Made by a program: the position numbers and the translations under genes
Part shown: positions 17,496 through 26,745 of the stretch, piece by piece
How the letters are laid out: the number at the start of each line of letters is the position of its first letter
Numbering within the stretch: position 1 is the first letter of the stretch
The notes under the pieces: model-generated
Seen by the model: the letters and a program-made list of their open reading frames with translations, nothing else
Told to the model about the DNA's origin: nothing
Databases searched by the model: none
Origin: JACMRI01 sp043778625
Lineage (GTDB): Bacteria > Bacteroidota > Bacteroidia > UBA4408
Direction of reading: 5' to 3'
Assembly (NCBI GenBank): GCA_043778625.1
Contig: JAYWFU010000052.1
Coordinates: 1-64,000 of the forward strand
Length of the DNA stretch: 64,000 bases

Positions 17496-18821
17496 CTAGT
17501 TATTTTGAGTGTTTAATTTTATTGTTTCGAAAGCAAATTTCATACATGAGCTTATGTACTCATCAATTTCGCTTAATAGTAATGGAGAAGTATGTAATTT
17601 TTCTAATATTATTTTTTGATTAAAGGTTAATCTATAATATTCTTCATACAACCCAATACTTAATTCAAAAGTAATATTTTCGGTTTTACTGTTTTTTGCA
17701 CCTATAAAGTTCATCTTCCAGCAAATTACATTTACATTGTGGTTGTGTTGCAACTGTTCTTTTAATAATGTAAATGAATTACCTACTTCTTCCTGTATAA
17801 CTCCACCTAAGTCAAAACTATTGGTATCGTTTGAAAGCACAAATAGTGTTTTAAATTCTAAAAGTTTTTCAGAAAGTTTTTGAACCAAAGGAATTAAATC
17901 ATTCTCAATACATTTACTCACAATTTCATCAGTTCTACTATTGTTTTTTTCAACCGTTGCTAATTGTGCTTTTGTCCACAATGCAATTTCTTTTTGAATA
18001 TCATCCATCTCTTCTATGCTTTCGCCCTTAGTGGCTTTTAAAGTAGTTTGTAAGCTCCATAAGGCTTGCTTAGCTATGTAATCCACAAAGGCATTAATAT
18101 TGCCTACATCAGCTTGATTAAGAGCGGCTAGGTAGTTTTTTTTATCTGCCGACTTTATAATTACAGGTGGTAAATTATTTTTAATTAATACATAATTCAT
18201 CAGCAAGCGAGATATTCTACCATTGCCATCATCAAACGGATGGATGCACACAAATTTGTAATGTAACTTAGCCGCAATTTCTATGGCATGCATTTCGTTA
18301 TTAGCAATTGCATCAATATACCATTGCATTAACTCGCCCATTTTTATTGGAGTTTCGGCAGGAGAGGCATACTCAAACATTTCACCATTTTGCAACCTTA
18401 CCGAATTAGGGTGTTGCTTGTAATTACCTACTGTAATTAATCTACGAGTGGGGGTTCCGTCAAGCGTTTTAGCTTTTTTGTAAAAAGCACGTACTAATAT
18501 AGTTTCATTTAAGTTTTTAATAAACGTTTCGTTTAATGGACGCTCTGTATCTATTGCTAAATCTTGTATTAAGGCGTAAGCCAAATCATGCGCTTTCATT
18601 TCTTCTAACTCACGTAAATCGTGATTGCCATCAGTCCTATCAAAAAACAATAATAGCTCCGTATTGGCATACGTAAGCGTGTTACCCTCAATGTGGTTGC
18701 TATTGTAATTAAATTCTAACCTAAATTTTTTAGCTAACCTTTTTTTATTTTCAATAGTAATTGGTTGCAACTCGTTAATTTGAGTTACTAATGATTCAAT
18801 TTCAGTTAAAATAGATTGCAT
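17496..18821 (-). CDS. Fic family protein (AMP transferase-like), class II with N-terminal inhibitory helix
   Basis: The 441-residue protein contains the Fic active loop HPFDDGNGRISR (194-205). An N-terminal inhibitory motif SNHIEGN (41-47) fits (S/T)xxxE(G/N), where Glu45 would block ATP binding. After the Fic domain there is about 200 residues without a recognised winged-helix signature. Fic enzymes transfer AMP or other nucleotides onto target hydroxyls and are cytoplasmic. No antitoxin gene sits next to it, consistent with self-inhibition within one chain. The target is unknown. Confidence 0.9.
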   Translation of the reverse strand: MQSILTEIESLVTQINELQPITIENKKRLAKKFRLEFNYNSNHIEGNTLTYANTELLLFFDRTDGNHDLRELEEMKAHDLAYALIQDLAIDTERPLNETFIKNLNETILVRAFYKKAKTLDGTPTRRLITVGNYKQHPNSVRLQNGEMFEYASPAETPIKMGELMQWYIDAIANNEMHAIEIAAKLHYKFVCIHPFDDGNGRISRLLMNYVLIKNNLPPVIIKSADKKNYLAALNQADVGNINAFVDYIAKQALWSLQTTLKATKGESIEEMDDIQKEIALWTKAQLATVEKNNSRTDEIVSKCIENDLIPLVQKLSEKLLEFKTLFVLSNDTNSFDLGGVIQEEVGNSFTLLKEQLQHNHNVNVICWKMNFIGAKNSKTENITFELSIGLYEEYYRLTFNQKIILEKLHTSPLLLSEIDEYISSCMKFAFETIKLNTQNN

Positions 18822-18868
18822 TTTTATTCAGATTAGTTAATGTTTCGATAGCTAATTTTATTAGTTAA

Positions 18869-19234
18869 CTACCCATGTATAGCCTCGTAAGCCGCTTTAA
18901 TAGTAGCACCTGCGTTGCCAATAAATATTTGGTTGTTTACAATAATTACAGGGCGTTTTAAAAACGTGTACTCCATGAGTATGTATTTTTCGTAATCGGC
19001 CTCAGTAAGTACTAATTTATCGAGCCCAAGCGAGCGGTATTTCATAGCCTTACGACTAAATAAATTTTCGTGCGTACCTGCTAACCCAACCATAGTAATG
19101 AGCTCGGCAGGGGTTACTGGTGCTGATTTAATTTCGCGCAGTACTGTAGTAGCAGGCAAATTTAATTGGTCCATTATTTTGGTACAAGTGCGGCAAGTAC
19201 TAAGGTAAAATACGGTTATTTTATTATTAGACAT
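18869..19234 (-). CDS. ArsC/Spx-family thioredoxin-fold protein
   Basis: The 121-residue protein begins with a strand and STCRTCTK, a CxxC with Cys14 and Cys17. It continues with the ArsC-family pattern: LFSRKAMKYRSLGL, LMEYTFLKRPVIIVNNQIFIG. Length and order match the YffB/arsenate reductase family. No arsenic genes are near, so arsenate reduction is not implied; a general thiol-redox role is as likely. The start faces the flippase-like gene on the other strand, and the 5' regions are only 15 bases apart. Confidence 0.85.
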   Translation of the reverse strand: MSNNKITVFYLSTCRTCTKIMDQLNLPATTVLREIKSAPVTPAELITMVGLAGTHENLFSRKAMKYRSLGLDKLVLTEADYEKYILMEYTFLKRPVIIVNNQIFIGNAGATIKAAYEAIHG

Positions 19235-19249
19235 TTTGATTTTAGGTTT

Positions 19250-20347
19250 ATGTATATATTTAACAAATTTAAAAAAATAATAATGCCAGTGAAGCCTGCT
19301 ATTAACAATGTATTAAAGCATGTAAGTATTCAAAAAATAATTATCCCTATTGCATTAGGGTTAAGTTGCATTGCCTACTTATTGTACACCAAAATAACCG
19401 CTAACACATTTAGCAACATTCGTTGGACTAACGTTTCTACACTTGCAATGCTACTTGCCCTGCTAATGCTTGCACTCCGCGACTTTGCCTACATGGTACG
19501 TATGCGTATATTAAGCAAGCAACACTTGAGTTGGAAACAGTGTTTTGACGTAGTATTTTGCTGGGAATTTGCTAGTGCAGTAGCACCTGGTGCTATTGGT
19601 GGTGGATTTGCCTTTGCCATATTTGCACTACACAAAGAGCAACTACCATTGGGTAAAAGCCTAGCAATAGTGCTACTTACCAGCTTTTTTGATGGATTGT
19701 TTTTTATCATAGGTGCACCGATTTTATACTTTACGTTTGGCAAAGCGCAATTATTTTACAATGTAACTAATTCAACACAAGTTATTAGCAATAGCCAAGC
19801 ATTACACAGTGCGTTTTGGAGTATTTATTGCTTGGTAATAGTGTACAAATTAATAGTAGGTTACGCATTGTTTATAGATGCTGGCGCAATAAAAAAAATA
19901 TTGCAAAAACTATTTAGCATACCGCTATTACAACGTTGGAAAGTAAAAGCCTTAGCCACTGGCGACGAACTTATTATAGCTTCGCAAGAATTAAAACAAG
20001 AAACAGTAAGTTATTATTTAGGCGGATTTGTAGCCACGGTAGCATCATGGACGGCCCGCTTTACAATTGTTAACTGCATAATTATTGCATTTTCGGCTGG
20101 CGATATTCCCCAACTATTATTGTTTGCAAGGCAGGTAGTGGTAGGTATTTTAATGATGGGCACTCCAACCCCTGGCGGGGCGGGCTTAGCCGAACTTTCG
20201 TTTGGTAATTTTTATGGCGAATTTATTAACAATGCAGGTTTAACGGTAGCACTGGCACTGTTGTGGCGTATGTTTTCGTATTATCCGTATTTAATTATGG
20301 GGGCAATAGTAGTACCCCGTTGGCTGCGTAGAGTAATAGCTAATTAA
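19250..20347 (+). CDS. Lysylphosphatidylglycerol synthase-type transmembrane (flippase-like) protein
   Basis: The protein has about eight hydrophobic segments and motifs seen in the UPF0104/AglD-like family: WEFASAVAPGAIGGGFAFA, LLTSFFDGLFF and GTPTPGGAGLAELSFGNF. The family includes the membrane half of MprF and lipid flippases. The start at 19250 is preferred because upstream codons lie inside the divergent ArsC-like gene; ATG at 19283 is another choice. The gene product would be about 365 residues, normal for the family. It probably moves a lipid or lipid-linked intermediate, but which one cannot be said. Confidence 0.82.
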   Translation: MYIFNKFKKIIMPVKPAINNVLKHVSIQKIIIPIALGLSCIAYLLYTKITANTFSNIRWTNVSTLAMLLALLMLALRDFAYMVRMRILSKQHLSWKQCFDVVFCWEFASAVAPGAIGGGFAFAIFALHKEQLPLGKSLAIVLLTSFFDGLFFIIGAPILYFTFGKAQLFYNVTNSTQVISNSQALHSAFWSIYCLVIVYKLIVGYALFIDAGAIKKILQKLFSIPLLQRWKVKALATGDELIIASQELKQETVSYYLGGFVATVASWTARFTIVNCIIIAFSAGDIPQLLLFARQVVVGILMMGTPTPGGAGLAELSFGNFYGEFINNAGLTVALALLWRMFSYYPYLIMGAIVVPRWLRRVIAN

Positions 20348-20368
20348 ATTAAGTAAAATAAAATAAAC

Positions 20369-20923
20369 TTATTTGTGTTTTTCGAGTTTATCCAACTTAC
20401 TATTAATATTGTTGAGTAGTTCAAATTGTTTGGCTTGTGTATCAAACAACGTTTTAATTTGTTCCTCAAGCAATAAATTCATTTTTTGATGCAGACTTCT
20501 AATTTCCATCTCTGCTTTAAGATTTATTAAATAATCGCTTTCGCCTCGTACCCGATCTTTTTCCTCCTGACGGTTTTGACTCATCATAATTATTGGTGCT
20601 TGTAATGCTGCAATACACGACAATATAAGATTCATTAATATGAACGGATAAGGGTCAAAATGCGCTCCGACTGGCGTAAGTACGTTAAATAAAATCCAGA
20701 CGGTTAATATACAACCGAACAAAATAATAAATTTCCAGCTCCCTCCAAAGCGCGCCACTTTATCGGAAATAAGTTGCCCTCGAGTTACTAGTTCCTCTTG
20801 TGGCTGCTGTAATTTATTAATAATTAATTCTTCCTCGGTAATTGCATCTTGTACTATTTGATGTAATTTTAAAAGATTTTCATTACCTTTTTTTAATAAT
20901 TGTTCTACGGGTTTATTTTTCAT
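20369..20923 (-). CDS. DUF1003 membrane protein
   Basis: The 184-residue protein has the DUF1003 core: SDKVARFGGSWKFIILFG, VWILFNVLTPVGAHFDPYPF, and LILSCIAALQAPIIMMSQNR, with two transmembrane helices. A basic RQEEKDRVRGESDY segment and a coiled-coil tail (about 145-184) follow. It is an inner-membrane protein of unknown function. The gene is convergent with the flippase-like gene and 44 bases downstream of ribBA. Confidence 0.88.
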   Translation of the reverse strand: MKNKPVEQLLKKGNENLLKLHQIVQDAITEEELIINKLQQPQEELVTRGQLISDKVARFGGSWKFIILFGCILTVWILFNVLTPVGAHFDPYPFILMNLILSCIAALQAPIIMMSQNRQEEKDRVRGESDYLINLKAEMEIRSLHQKMNLLLEEQIKTLFDTQAKQFELLNNINSKLDKLEKHK

Positions 20924-20967
20924 AGTGTGCTATTGTGGTATTTTTCATTGTTAAAAAAAAATACTAC

Positions 20968-22179
20968 CTACTTATTCAAATTAAGCAAGTGCCCCATTTT
21001 TTCTTTTTTAGTAAGCAAGTATTTTTCGTTGTGCGGATTACTTGGTATTTCAATAGCAATAGTTTGAGTAATGGTTAAACCATACCCAATAAGCCCTGCA
21101 CGTTTTTTAGGATTATTACTTAATAATTTTATTTTACTAATCCCTAGTTTGCGTAATATTTGCGCTCCTACTCCGTAGTCGCGCTCGTCCATTTTAAATC
21201 CTAATTTTATATTAGCATCCACCGTATCATAGCCTTGCTCTTGCAGTTCGTAGGCTTTAAGTTTATTCATTAAACCTATACCCCTACCCTCTTGGTTCAT
21301 GTACAATATAACGCCTTGCCCTGCAGTTTCAATAGCTTGCATTGCGGCATGTAGCTGTGCACCACAATCGCAGCGGCACGAGCCAAATACATCACCCGTA
21401 ACGCACGACGAATGCACGCGCACCAGTACCTCATCATCTTCTTTCCACTCGCCTTTAATTAGGGCAATATGTTCGTTATTGTTTAGCAATTCTTTAAAAC
21501 CTACTAACTTAAAATCGCCGTACTCGGTAGGCATATTCACAGTAACTACGCGTTCTACAAGGCTTTCGGTACGTATGCGATATTCAATTAAATCTTTAAT
21601 TGAAATTATTTTTAAATTAAATTTCTTGGCCACAATTAACAAATCGGGCAGGCGTGCCATAGTGCCGTCGTCGTTCATTATTTCAACAATAACGCCTGAT
21701 GGATCGAGGCCTGCTAGGCGTGCTAAATCGGTGGCCGCCTCGGTATGCCCTGCACGGCGCAATACACCCTCTTTGCGTGCACGCAACGGAAATATATGCC
21801 CAGGTTTGCCCAATTCTTCGGGGCGAGTGGCTGGGTTTACTAATGCAAGTATTGTTTTGGCTCGGTCTTGGGCTGATATTCCTGTAGTGCAACCATGGCC
21901 TATTAAATCAACTGATACTGTAAACGGTGTTTCGTAAGCAGCGCTATTAGCAGTAACCATGAGGTTAAGCCCTAGCTTTTCGCAACGCTCTTCGAGTATT
22001 GGGGCGCATATTAAGCCACGCCCCTCTTTGGCCATAAAATTTATTATTTCGGGCGTTACCGTTTGCGCGGCGCACAAAAAATCGCCTTCATTTTCGCGGT
22101 CTTCATCATCAACAACAATAATAACTTTTCCGTTTTTTATGTCTTCAATAGCTTCGGGTATAGTGTTTAGTACGCTCAT
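20968..22179 (-). CDS. ribBA: Bifunctional 3,4-dihydroxy-2-butanone-4-phosphate synthase / GTP cyclohydrolase II
   Basis: The 403-residue protein joins two riboflavin enzymes. The N-terminal half is RibB-like, with VDDEDRENEGDF, MAKEGRGLICAP and RRAGHTEAATDLARLAG. The C-terminal half is RibA-like, with zinc cysteines in CVTGDVFGSCRCDCGAQLH, then YMNQEGRGIGLMNKL and KLGISKIKLLSNNPKK. It starts both branches of riboflavin synthesis from GTP and ribulose 5-phosphate. All key residues are visible. No FMN riboswitch is recognisable upstream; only an AT-rich quasi-repeat is seen there. Confidence 0.96.
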   Translation of the reverse strand: MSVLNTIPEAIEDIKNGKVIIVVDDEDRENEGDFLCAAQTVTPEIINFMAKEGRGLICAPILEERCEKLGLNLMVTANSAAYETPFTVSVDLIGHGCTTGISAQDRAKTILALVNPATRPEELGKPGHIFPLRARKEGVLRRAGHTEAATDLARLAGLDPSGVIVEIMNDDGTMARLPDLLIVAKKFNLKIISIKDLIEYRIRTESLVERVVTVNMPTEYGDFKLVGFKELLNNNEHIALIKGEWKEDDEVLVRVHSSCVTGDVFGSCRCDCGAQLHAAMQAIETAGQGVILYMNQEGRGIGLMNKLKAYELQEQGYDTVDANIKLGFKMDERDYGVGAQILRKLGISKIKLLSNNPKKRAGLIGYGLTITQTIAIEIPSNPHNEKYLLTKKEKMGHLLNLNK

Positions 22180-22186
22180 TTATAAT

Positions 22187-22240
22187 GTAGATAATAGATG
22201 TTAGATAATAGGTTAGACTTTAGATGATAGGTAATAAGAT
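22187..22240. repeat. Degenerate short repeats upstream of ribBA
   Basis: The spacer between ribBA and the glycosyltransferase gene holds several near-copies of TAGATRATAG (for example TAGATAATAG, TTAGATAATAGG and TTTAGATGATAGG). They look like a decayed tandem array or simple-sequence drift. No function is evident. Confidence 0.5.
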
Positions 22241-22249
22241 GGTTTAATA

Positions 22250-23413
22250 TTAATTAAAAATAATATTTTCGAGTAATGTGCAGTTATTGTCCCAATCAAA
22301 ATTATTTACCACAAACTCGTTTCCACTATCGGCTATTGTATTTGCTAACGTAGTATTTTCGAGTAATGTAAAAATATGTTGTGTGTATTCCTCAGGGGTA
22401 TTCCCAATTAATATAGATTGGTTGTGAGTGGCCATTAATGCGTTATTAGCCAAGGACGAGGTTATACAAGGTATGTTCATACTCATGGCTTCCAATAATT
22501 TATTTTGTAAACCTGTACCAATATTCATAGGGGCAATAAATATGCGGGACGATGCGTAACATAGCCGTAAATCCTCCACCCAGCCTGTTACTATAACGTT
22601 GCTAGAAGCTAAGCGTTTAACAGCAGGCGCAGGATTATGGCCTGCAATAGTTACTTTTATATGTGGATATTTAACCTTAACAAGTGGTATTATTTTCTCG
22701 ACCAAGTATATGGCACTATCCACATTAGGCGGGTAACTCATGTTACCTGTAAATAATAAATCGGTTGTTTTGGGTACATCTGTTTTTTTAAAATAATTGG
22801 TATCCACACCGTTAGCTACAATGTGTATACGTTCTTTAAACGGATGATTAATTAGGTCTTTATCCTGTTGCGATATAATTACTTTTTGTTCAAAATAATC
22901 AAATATTTTTCGCTCGTACCGTTTAAGGCGGTGGTATTCTAACTTAAATACTGGGCGTAAAAATATATTTTCTTTTTCTATACGGCGCTCCATTCCCTTA
23001 CTTAGCACATCCATATAATCTAATGTTTTATCGGCTTTGGTATAATATTTTAAATATTCGGACGTACGTATTAACTGGCAAAAAACCTTGTCAGGATTGT
23101 AATGATACAGCAGCGCATTAATTTTGAGTTGCGCATAGCGCGAATAAAAATACCCTACTTGAATAGGCTTGGTGCTAAACACGGCTTTGAGTACTTGGTA
23201 CACAATGCCATATTTGGGTAGATTAATAATATGAATTGCGGTACAATATTTTTTAAGTTCGTCAATAGACGATTGTTCTACGATGGCGTCGTTGAGGCAA
23301 CACAGCACAATTTCATGATTTTGCGACAAGCGTTTTATTTGATGAAACGCACGTAACTTATCGCCTTTTTCGAGCGGGTAAGGTATGCGCGATAACAACA
23401 CAAATAATTTCAT
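22250..23413 (-). CDS. Glycosyltransferase family 4-type protein
   Basis: The 387-residue protein has a GT-B layout. The N-terminus is LSRIPYPLEKGDKLRAFHQ. The second half carries VANGVDTNYFK, LLFTGNMSYPPNVDSA, VTIAGHNPAP, VTGWVEDLR and IAPMNIGTGLQNKLLEAMSM, the donor-binding and C-terminal EX-type regions. Such proteins resemble the PEP-CTERM/XrtA-associated or sugar transferases of exopolysaccharide synthesis. No signal peptide is seen. It lies in a leftward group with a membrane GT-C protein 103 bases upstream, so both may serve the same envelope glycan. Confidence 0.87.
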   Translation of the reverse strand: MKLFVLLSRIPYPLEKGDKLRAFHQIKRLSQNHEIVLCCLNDAIVEQSSIDELKKYCTAIHIINLPKYGIVYQVLKAVFSTKPIQVGYFYSRYAQLKINALLYHYNPDKVFCQLIRTSEYLKYYTKADKTLDYMDVLSKGMERRIEKENIFLRPVFKLEYHRLKRYERKIFDYFEQKVIISQQDKDLINHPFKERIHIVANGVDTNYFKKTDVPKTTDLLFTGNMSYPPNVDSAIYLVEKIIPLVKVKYPHIKVTIAGHNPAPAVKRLASSNVIVTGWVEDLRLCYASSRIFIAPMNIGTGLQNKLLEAMSMNIPCITSSLANNALMATHNQSILIGNTPEEYTQHIFTLLENTTLANTIADSGNEFVVNNFDWDNNCTLLENIIFN

Positions 23414-23516
23414 TTTGTAAATAATGTACAGACGGTTATATTTTGCGCTAAATTAGTTATTAATGCGGTATAATAGCGCGTGTTTTTAATAGACAAATAT
23501 TTTATAAGTAACAAGT

Positions 23517-25607
23517 TTATTTCAACGATAAGTTTACTGTAAAATCATCAGTATAAAGCCACTGCTTATCAGGATTATAAATGTAAATTTTTAATACCGA
23601 ATGGGGTTTAATTACACTAAATGGTATAAAATCATTTACAAACGCATTGTACCAATTGCCTTGGGCAGTTACATATTTAGCGATGGGTTGCTCAATGTGA
23701 TGATACGACCCTAGCTCGTTTTCTAGCGAAATGATAATTTTTGCACTACACTCACTTTTAGTAAGGCATTGGGTATTTACACCTACACTTAATTTATGGT
23801 AAGTACTATGGCACAGTATGCTATCGGTAGGTATGGCAAAAGTAGCCGAGTACTCTGCTACTTTACTCGAAAAACTACCCGCATACTTTTGGTCTTTAAC
23901 ACTACTGGCAGCATCTACGTACCAGTATTTATTAGATTTTACTTCAAATGTACAGGTGTCGTTAATAAGTACTTTTACATCAAATGCGTTGTACCTAAGT
24001 TTGTAAATTTTTAAATCAATAGTTGCATCATCAATAACTAATGTGGCGTTGGAGGTATCAACCGCACGTACAAACATAGGCAAGGTATTTATAGTATTAC
24101 CACTAATGCTAAGCGTATGGCCATTCATTACTAAATAATTGGCAGCACTATTACCAATACAACTATCAATATTAGGTTGAAAATATTCGTAACTTATACA
24201 ATTGCTATAGTTACCAAAGCCTGCATAATACCTAATAATATTGGCTAGTATTTCGTCGGAAATAATGTTAGCCGTGGGGTGCTCACGCACAAATTTGCTC
24301 AGTACTTGCTGTTGTGTACGGTACTTAATTTTACAGGCATACGTGTAATTAGTATAACTAAATATACCTTGTATGGTTATGAAACCCACTAAGAACATTG
24401 CTTTTTTATACTTGTAATTTGAATTAATAAACGTAAATATTATAAGTAATAACGCAGTAAGTAGTGTTGCTGTGTAATAAGGTTCTTGCTTAAAATAAAG
24501 CGCTATAACTGTTAGTACTACCCCCACACTCCCAATAAAGATTCGGCTATTTTTTAATAGTACATGCTCCTTAACAATTGGCGCAAAAGCAATAGCGCCA
24601 ACAGGTACTAAATACATAAAGTGCCTAATATCAGGGCACATGGGGCTATACGAAGTTATTGAAACCGACATAAAATTAGCGGCTAATAATCCAACAATAA
24701 AAAATGAAATGAATAAATCGGCAGAGTTATTAGCCCCTAGTACTAACGTAAAACGTTGTTGACTAAATAAATAACCTATTACCACAACCCCACACAACAG
24801 CATAGTACTTACATTAAGCACTTCAACAAAGCCAATAGATAAGCGATTAATTAAATATTGAATAGGCTGATGGCTGTAGCTACAGTTATTTAAGTATTCG
24901 TTGCTATATATTGCTTTTAGCCTACTAAATGCGTTGCCATTAATAAAATAAAACGAAGTAAGATACACCACCAAAAACAATATAATAAACAAAGAGGCGT
25001 ATTTCCAAAACAATATATTCCGTTTCTTAACTATATCGATAATCATTAAAAACGTATACGGAATTACCAACAAAATAATGTCCTCCTTAGCCAAAAAACC
25101 AAGTATAATTCCTGCCGAAAATAGTGCCGCATAGCGCAATGGATTTGCTTCTCCGCCATCAAATTTATGCTTGTGCAATGCATACATAGTAATAATTACA
25201 CTTACGGTTAGGTAAGAATCGGCCATGAGTTTATCCATATAAAACAAGGTCCAGCAATCTTGTACATACACGCTTAGCACAAGCACTGTAATAAACACAC
25301 CTTGCTTACGCACTATGACATGTACTATTAACACACCAATACTATTAATAACGACGGAGGGCAGAGCACTGGCAAAATCAGTAATGCCAAATATATAGTA
25401 AGATAATGCCGTTAAAAACAAGGTAGGGAAACGATACGTAAAATGCTCGTTCCAGTTAAACTTGCCATGCAATACATCAGCTGATAGTTGTGCAAATAAC
25501 ATATCATCAAACCCATAATGGCCAATATAACTAAAGCAATGCGTAGCTATAATAATAGTTATAAAAAACAACACTATAAATTGATGTGTGTAACGCTGTA
25601 GATTCAT
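23517..25607 (-). CDS. Multi-pass membrane glycosyltransferase-like protein (GT-C, ArnT/PMT type)
   Basis: The 696-residue protein starts with a TM helix and a short outer loop containing YGFDDMLFAQLSADV, which fits the first-loop acidic pair of GT-C enzymes. About ten hydrophobic segments follow to residue 430. The last 260 residues form a soluble, probably periplasmic, beta-rich domain. GT-C enzymes use polyprenyl-phosphate sugars and add them to lipid A, proteins or glycans in the periplasm. The closest functional guess is family 39, but the sequence is divergent, and donor and acceptor are unknown. Confidence 0.72.
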   Translation of the reverse strand: MNLQRYTHQFIVLFFITIIIATHCFSYIGHYGFDDMLFAQLSADVLHGKFNWNEHFTYRFPTLFLTALSYYIFGITDFASALPSVVINSIGVLIVHVIVRKQGVFITVLVLSVYVQDCWTLFYMDKLMADSYLTVSVIITMYALHKHKFDGGEANPLRYAALFSAGIILGFLAKEDIILLVIPYTFLMIIDIVKKRNILFWKYASLFIILFLVVYLTSFYFINGNAFSRLKAIYSNEYLNNCSYSHQPIQYLINRLSIGFVEVLNVSTMLLCGVVVIGYLFSQQRFTLVLGANNSADLFISFFIVGLLAANFMSVSITSYSPMCPDIRHFMYLVPVGAIAFAPIVKEHVLLKNSRIFIGSVGVVLTVIALYFKQEPYYTATLLTALLLIIFTFINSNYKYKKAMFLVGFITIQGIFSYTNYTYACKIKYRTQQQVLSKFVREHPTANIISDEILANIIRYYAGFGNYSNCISYEYFQPNIDSCIGNSAANYLVMNGHTLSISGNTINTLPMFVRAVDTSNATLVIDDATIDLKIYKLRYNAFDVKVLINDTCTFEVKSNKYWYVDAASSVKDQKYAGSFSSKVAEYSATFAIPTDSILCHSTYHKLSVGVNTQCLTKSECSAKIIISLENELGSYHHIEQPIAKYVTAQGNWYNAFVNDFIPFSVIKPHSVLKIYIYNPDKQWLYTDDFTVNLSLK

Positions 25608-25763
25608 AATAAAATATAATAGAAATTCTGAAGTGAAAAAAACAAATGTGCAAAAAACAATTTACTAATTTTTAAAATTGTAAATTATATGCTTAAAATT
25701 ACAATTGTGAATAAGTAACCCAATAAATTACTAGCTATTACTAACTCAAATTAAAAAACACAT

Positions 25764-25771
25764 TAAATTTG
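25764..25771 (+). promoter_or_regulatory. Putative Bacteroidota -7 promoter element for the SiaC-like gene
   Basis: TAAATTTG fits the TAnnTTTG consensus and lies 27 bases before the ATG at 25799. No good TTG -33 element is seen at the expected distance. Confidence 0.5.
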
Positions 25772-25798
25772 CGTTTAATAATAAACACGAAGTAACTA

Positions 25799-26170
25799 AT
25801 GCAAAACATATTTATAGCCTCTACTTCTTTAACACCTCGCATTGTATTAAACAGCAATACATTGGAGTTTTCGGTATCGGGGAAGTCATGCCCAGAAGAT
25901 GGCTTAACCTATTATAAATTCGTAACCGATTATATTGAGACTATTAAGCTATCGGAGATTGAAAATTTTACCTTTAAATTTGATTTAGAGTATGCCAATA
26001 CCTCATCAGCAAAAGCATTTGTAAATATAATTTACAAAATGCAAGAGCTTAACAACCCTAGTGTTATATGGATGTACGAGCAAGACGATGACGAAATACT
26101 TGAATTAGGTACGGATATATCTACCATTGTAAATGTTCCGTTTACGTTTATTATTAAAAAAAATCAATAA
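25799..26170 (+). CDS. SiaC/DUF1987-family regulatory phosphoprotein
   Basis: The 123-residue protein matches the DUF1987 (SiaC) family: a TPRIVLNSNTLEFSVSGKS start, CPEDGLTYYKFVTDYIE, and FKFDLEYANTSSAKAF. In Pseudomonas aeruginosa SiaC, Thr68 is phosphorylated by the SiaB kinase and dephosphorylated by the SiaA PP2C phosphatase. Thr68 here falls in the NTSSAK block at the equivalent spot. No SiaB gene is adjacent. A PP2C-type phosphatase gene lies 4 kb downstream on the same strand and could be its partner, but that is inference. It is small and cytoplasmic and is followed after 23 bases by the bacilliredoxin gene. Confidence 0.85.
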   Translation: MQNIFIASTSLTPRIVLNSNTLEFSVSGKSCPEDGLTYYKFVTDYIETIKLSEIENFTFKFDLEYANTSSAKAFVNIIYKMQELNNPSVIWMYEQDDDEILELGTDISTIVNVPFTFIIKKNQ

Positions 26171-26193
26171 CTCACAATTTAAACAAAAAAAAC

Positions 26194-26604
26194 ATGTATC
26201 CAGCAGAAATGGTATTACCAATGAAAGCCGAGCTTACTCAAGCTGGTTTCGAAGATTTAACAACTCCAGCACAAGTTGATGCTGCCATAGCAAGCCCAGG
26301 CACAGTGCTTGTGGTTGTAAACTCAGTGTGTGGTTGCGCTGCAGGCGCAGCTCGCCCAGGTGTAAAAGCAAGCCTCGACAACGCCAAAAAACCAATGAAA
26401 ATTACTACTGTATTTGCAGGATTTGATAGCGATGCTGTTGCTCAAGCACGTACGCATTTTGCACCATTCCCGCCATCATCGCCATGTGTAGCATTGTTCA
26501 AAGATGGTAAATTACAACACTTTATTGAGCGTCACAATATTGAGGGTCGCTCGGCAGCTATGATTGCTGAACATCTAAAAGCAGCCTACGACGAATTTTG
26601 TTAA
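26194..26604 (+). CDS. Bacilliredoxin (BrxA/BrxB, YphP/YqiW family)
   Basis: The 136-residue protein has the YphP/YqiW layout. The active site is VVNSVCGCAAGAARPG with the CGC pair near residues 46-48. FAGFDSDAVAQAR, PPSSPCVALFKDG and FIERHNIEGRSA follow. In Firmicutes these proteins remove bacillithiol from protein thiols; many Bacteroidota carry a copy. It has unusually good codon use and a strong terminator, suggesting high expression. It sits between the SiaC-like gene and a secreted protein gene. Confidence 0.95.
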   Translation: MYPAEMVLPMKAELTQAGFEDLTTPAQVDAAIASPGTVLVVVNSVCGCAAGAARPGVKASLDNAKKPMKITTVFAGFDSDAVAQARTHFAPFPPSSPCVALFKDGKLQHFIERHNIEGRSAAMIAEHLKAAYDEFC

Positions 26605-26630
26605 TTTGAGTCTTCACACTCCACAAATCA

Positions 26631-26668
26631 AAGCGTTACATTATTAGTTAATGTAGCGCTTTTTTTAT
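26631..26668 (+). terminator. Rho-independent terminator after the bacilliredoxin gene
   Basis: The 13-base arms AAGCGTTACATTA (26631-26643) and TAATGTAGCGCTT (26649-26661) pair with a single G-T wobble and a 5-base loop. A T tract follows. Confidence 0.92.
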
Positions 26669-26745
26669 AATTAAAAACTGACAATACGTTTTAGCACCAA
26701 AAAATAAACGTACATTTGAATTTATTAAAATTAAAGAAATTTATT

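Noticed and set aside
17496..19234. Fic plus ArsC-like gene as a toxin-antitoxin pair
   Set aside because: The Fic protein carries its own inhibitory motif and the neighbour is a clear thioredoxin-fold protein, not an antitoxin.
21299..21937. 212-residue open frame on the + strand opposite ribBA
   Set aside because: It lies wholly inside a clear ribBA gene, has Ser/Arg-rich shadow composition and no family features.
22180..22249. FMN riboswitch upstream of ribBA
   Set aside because: The spacer is only 70 bases of repetitive AT-rich sequence with no conserved FMN-aptamer motifs.
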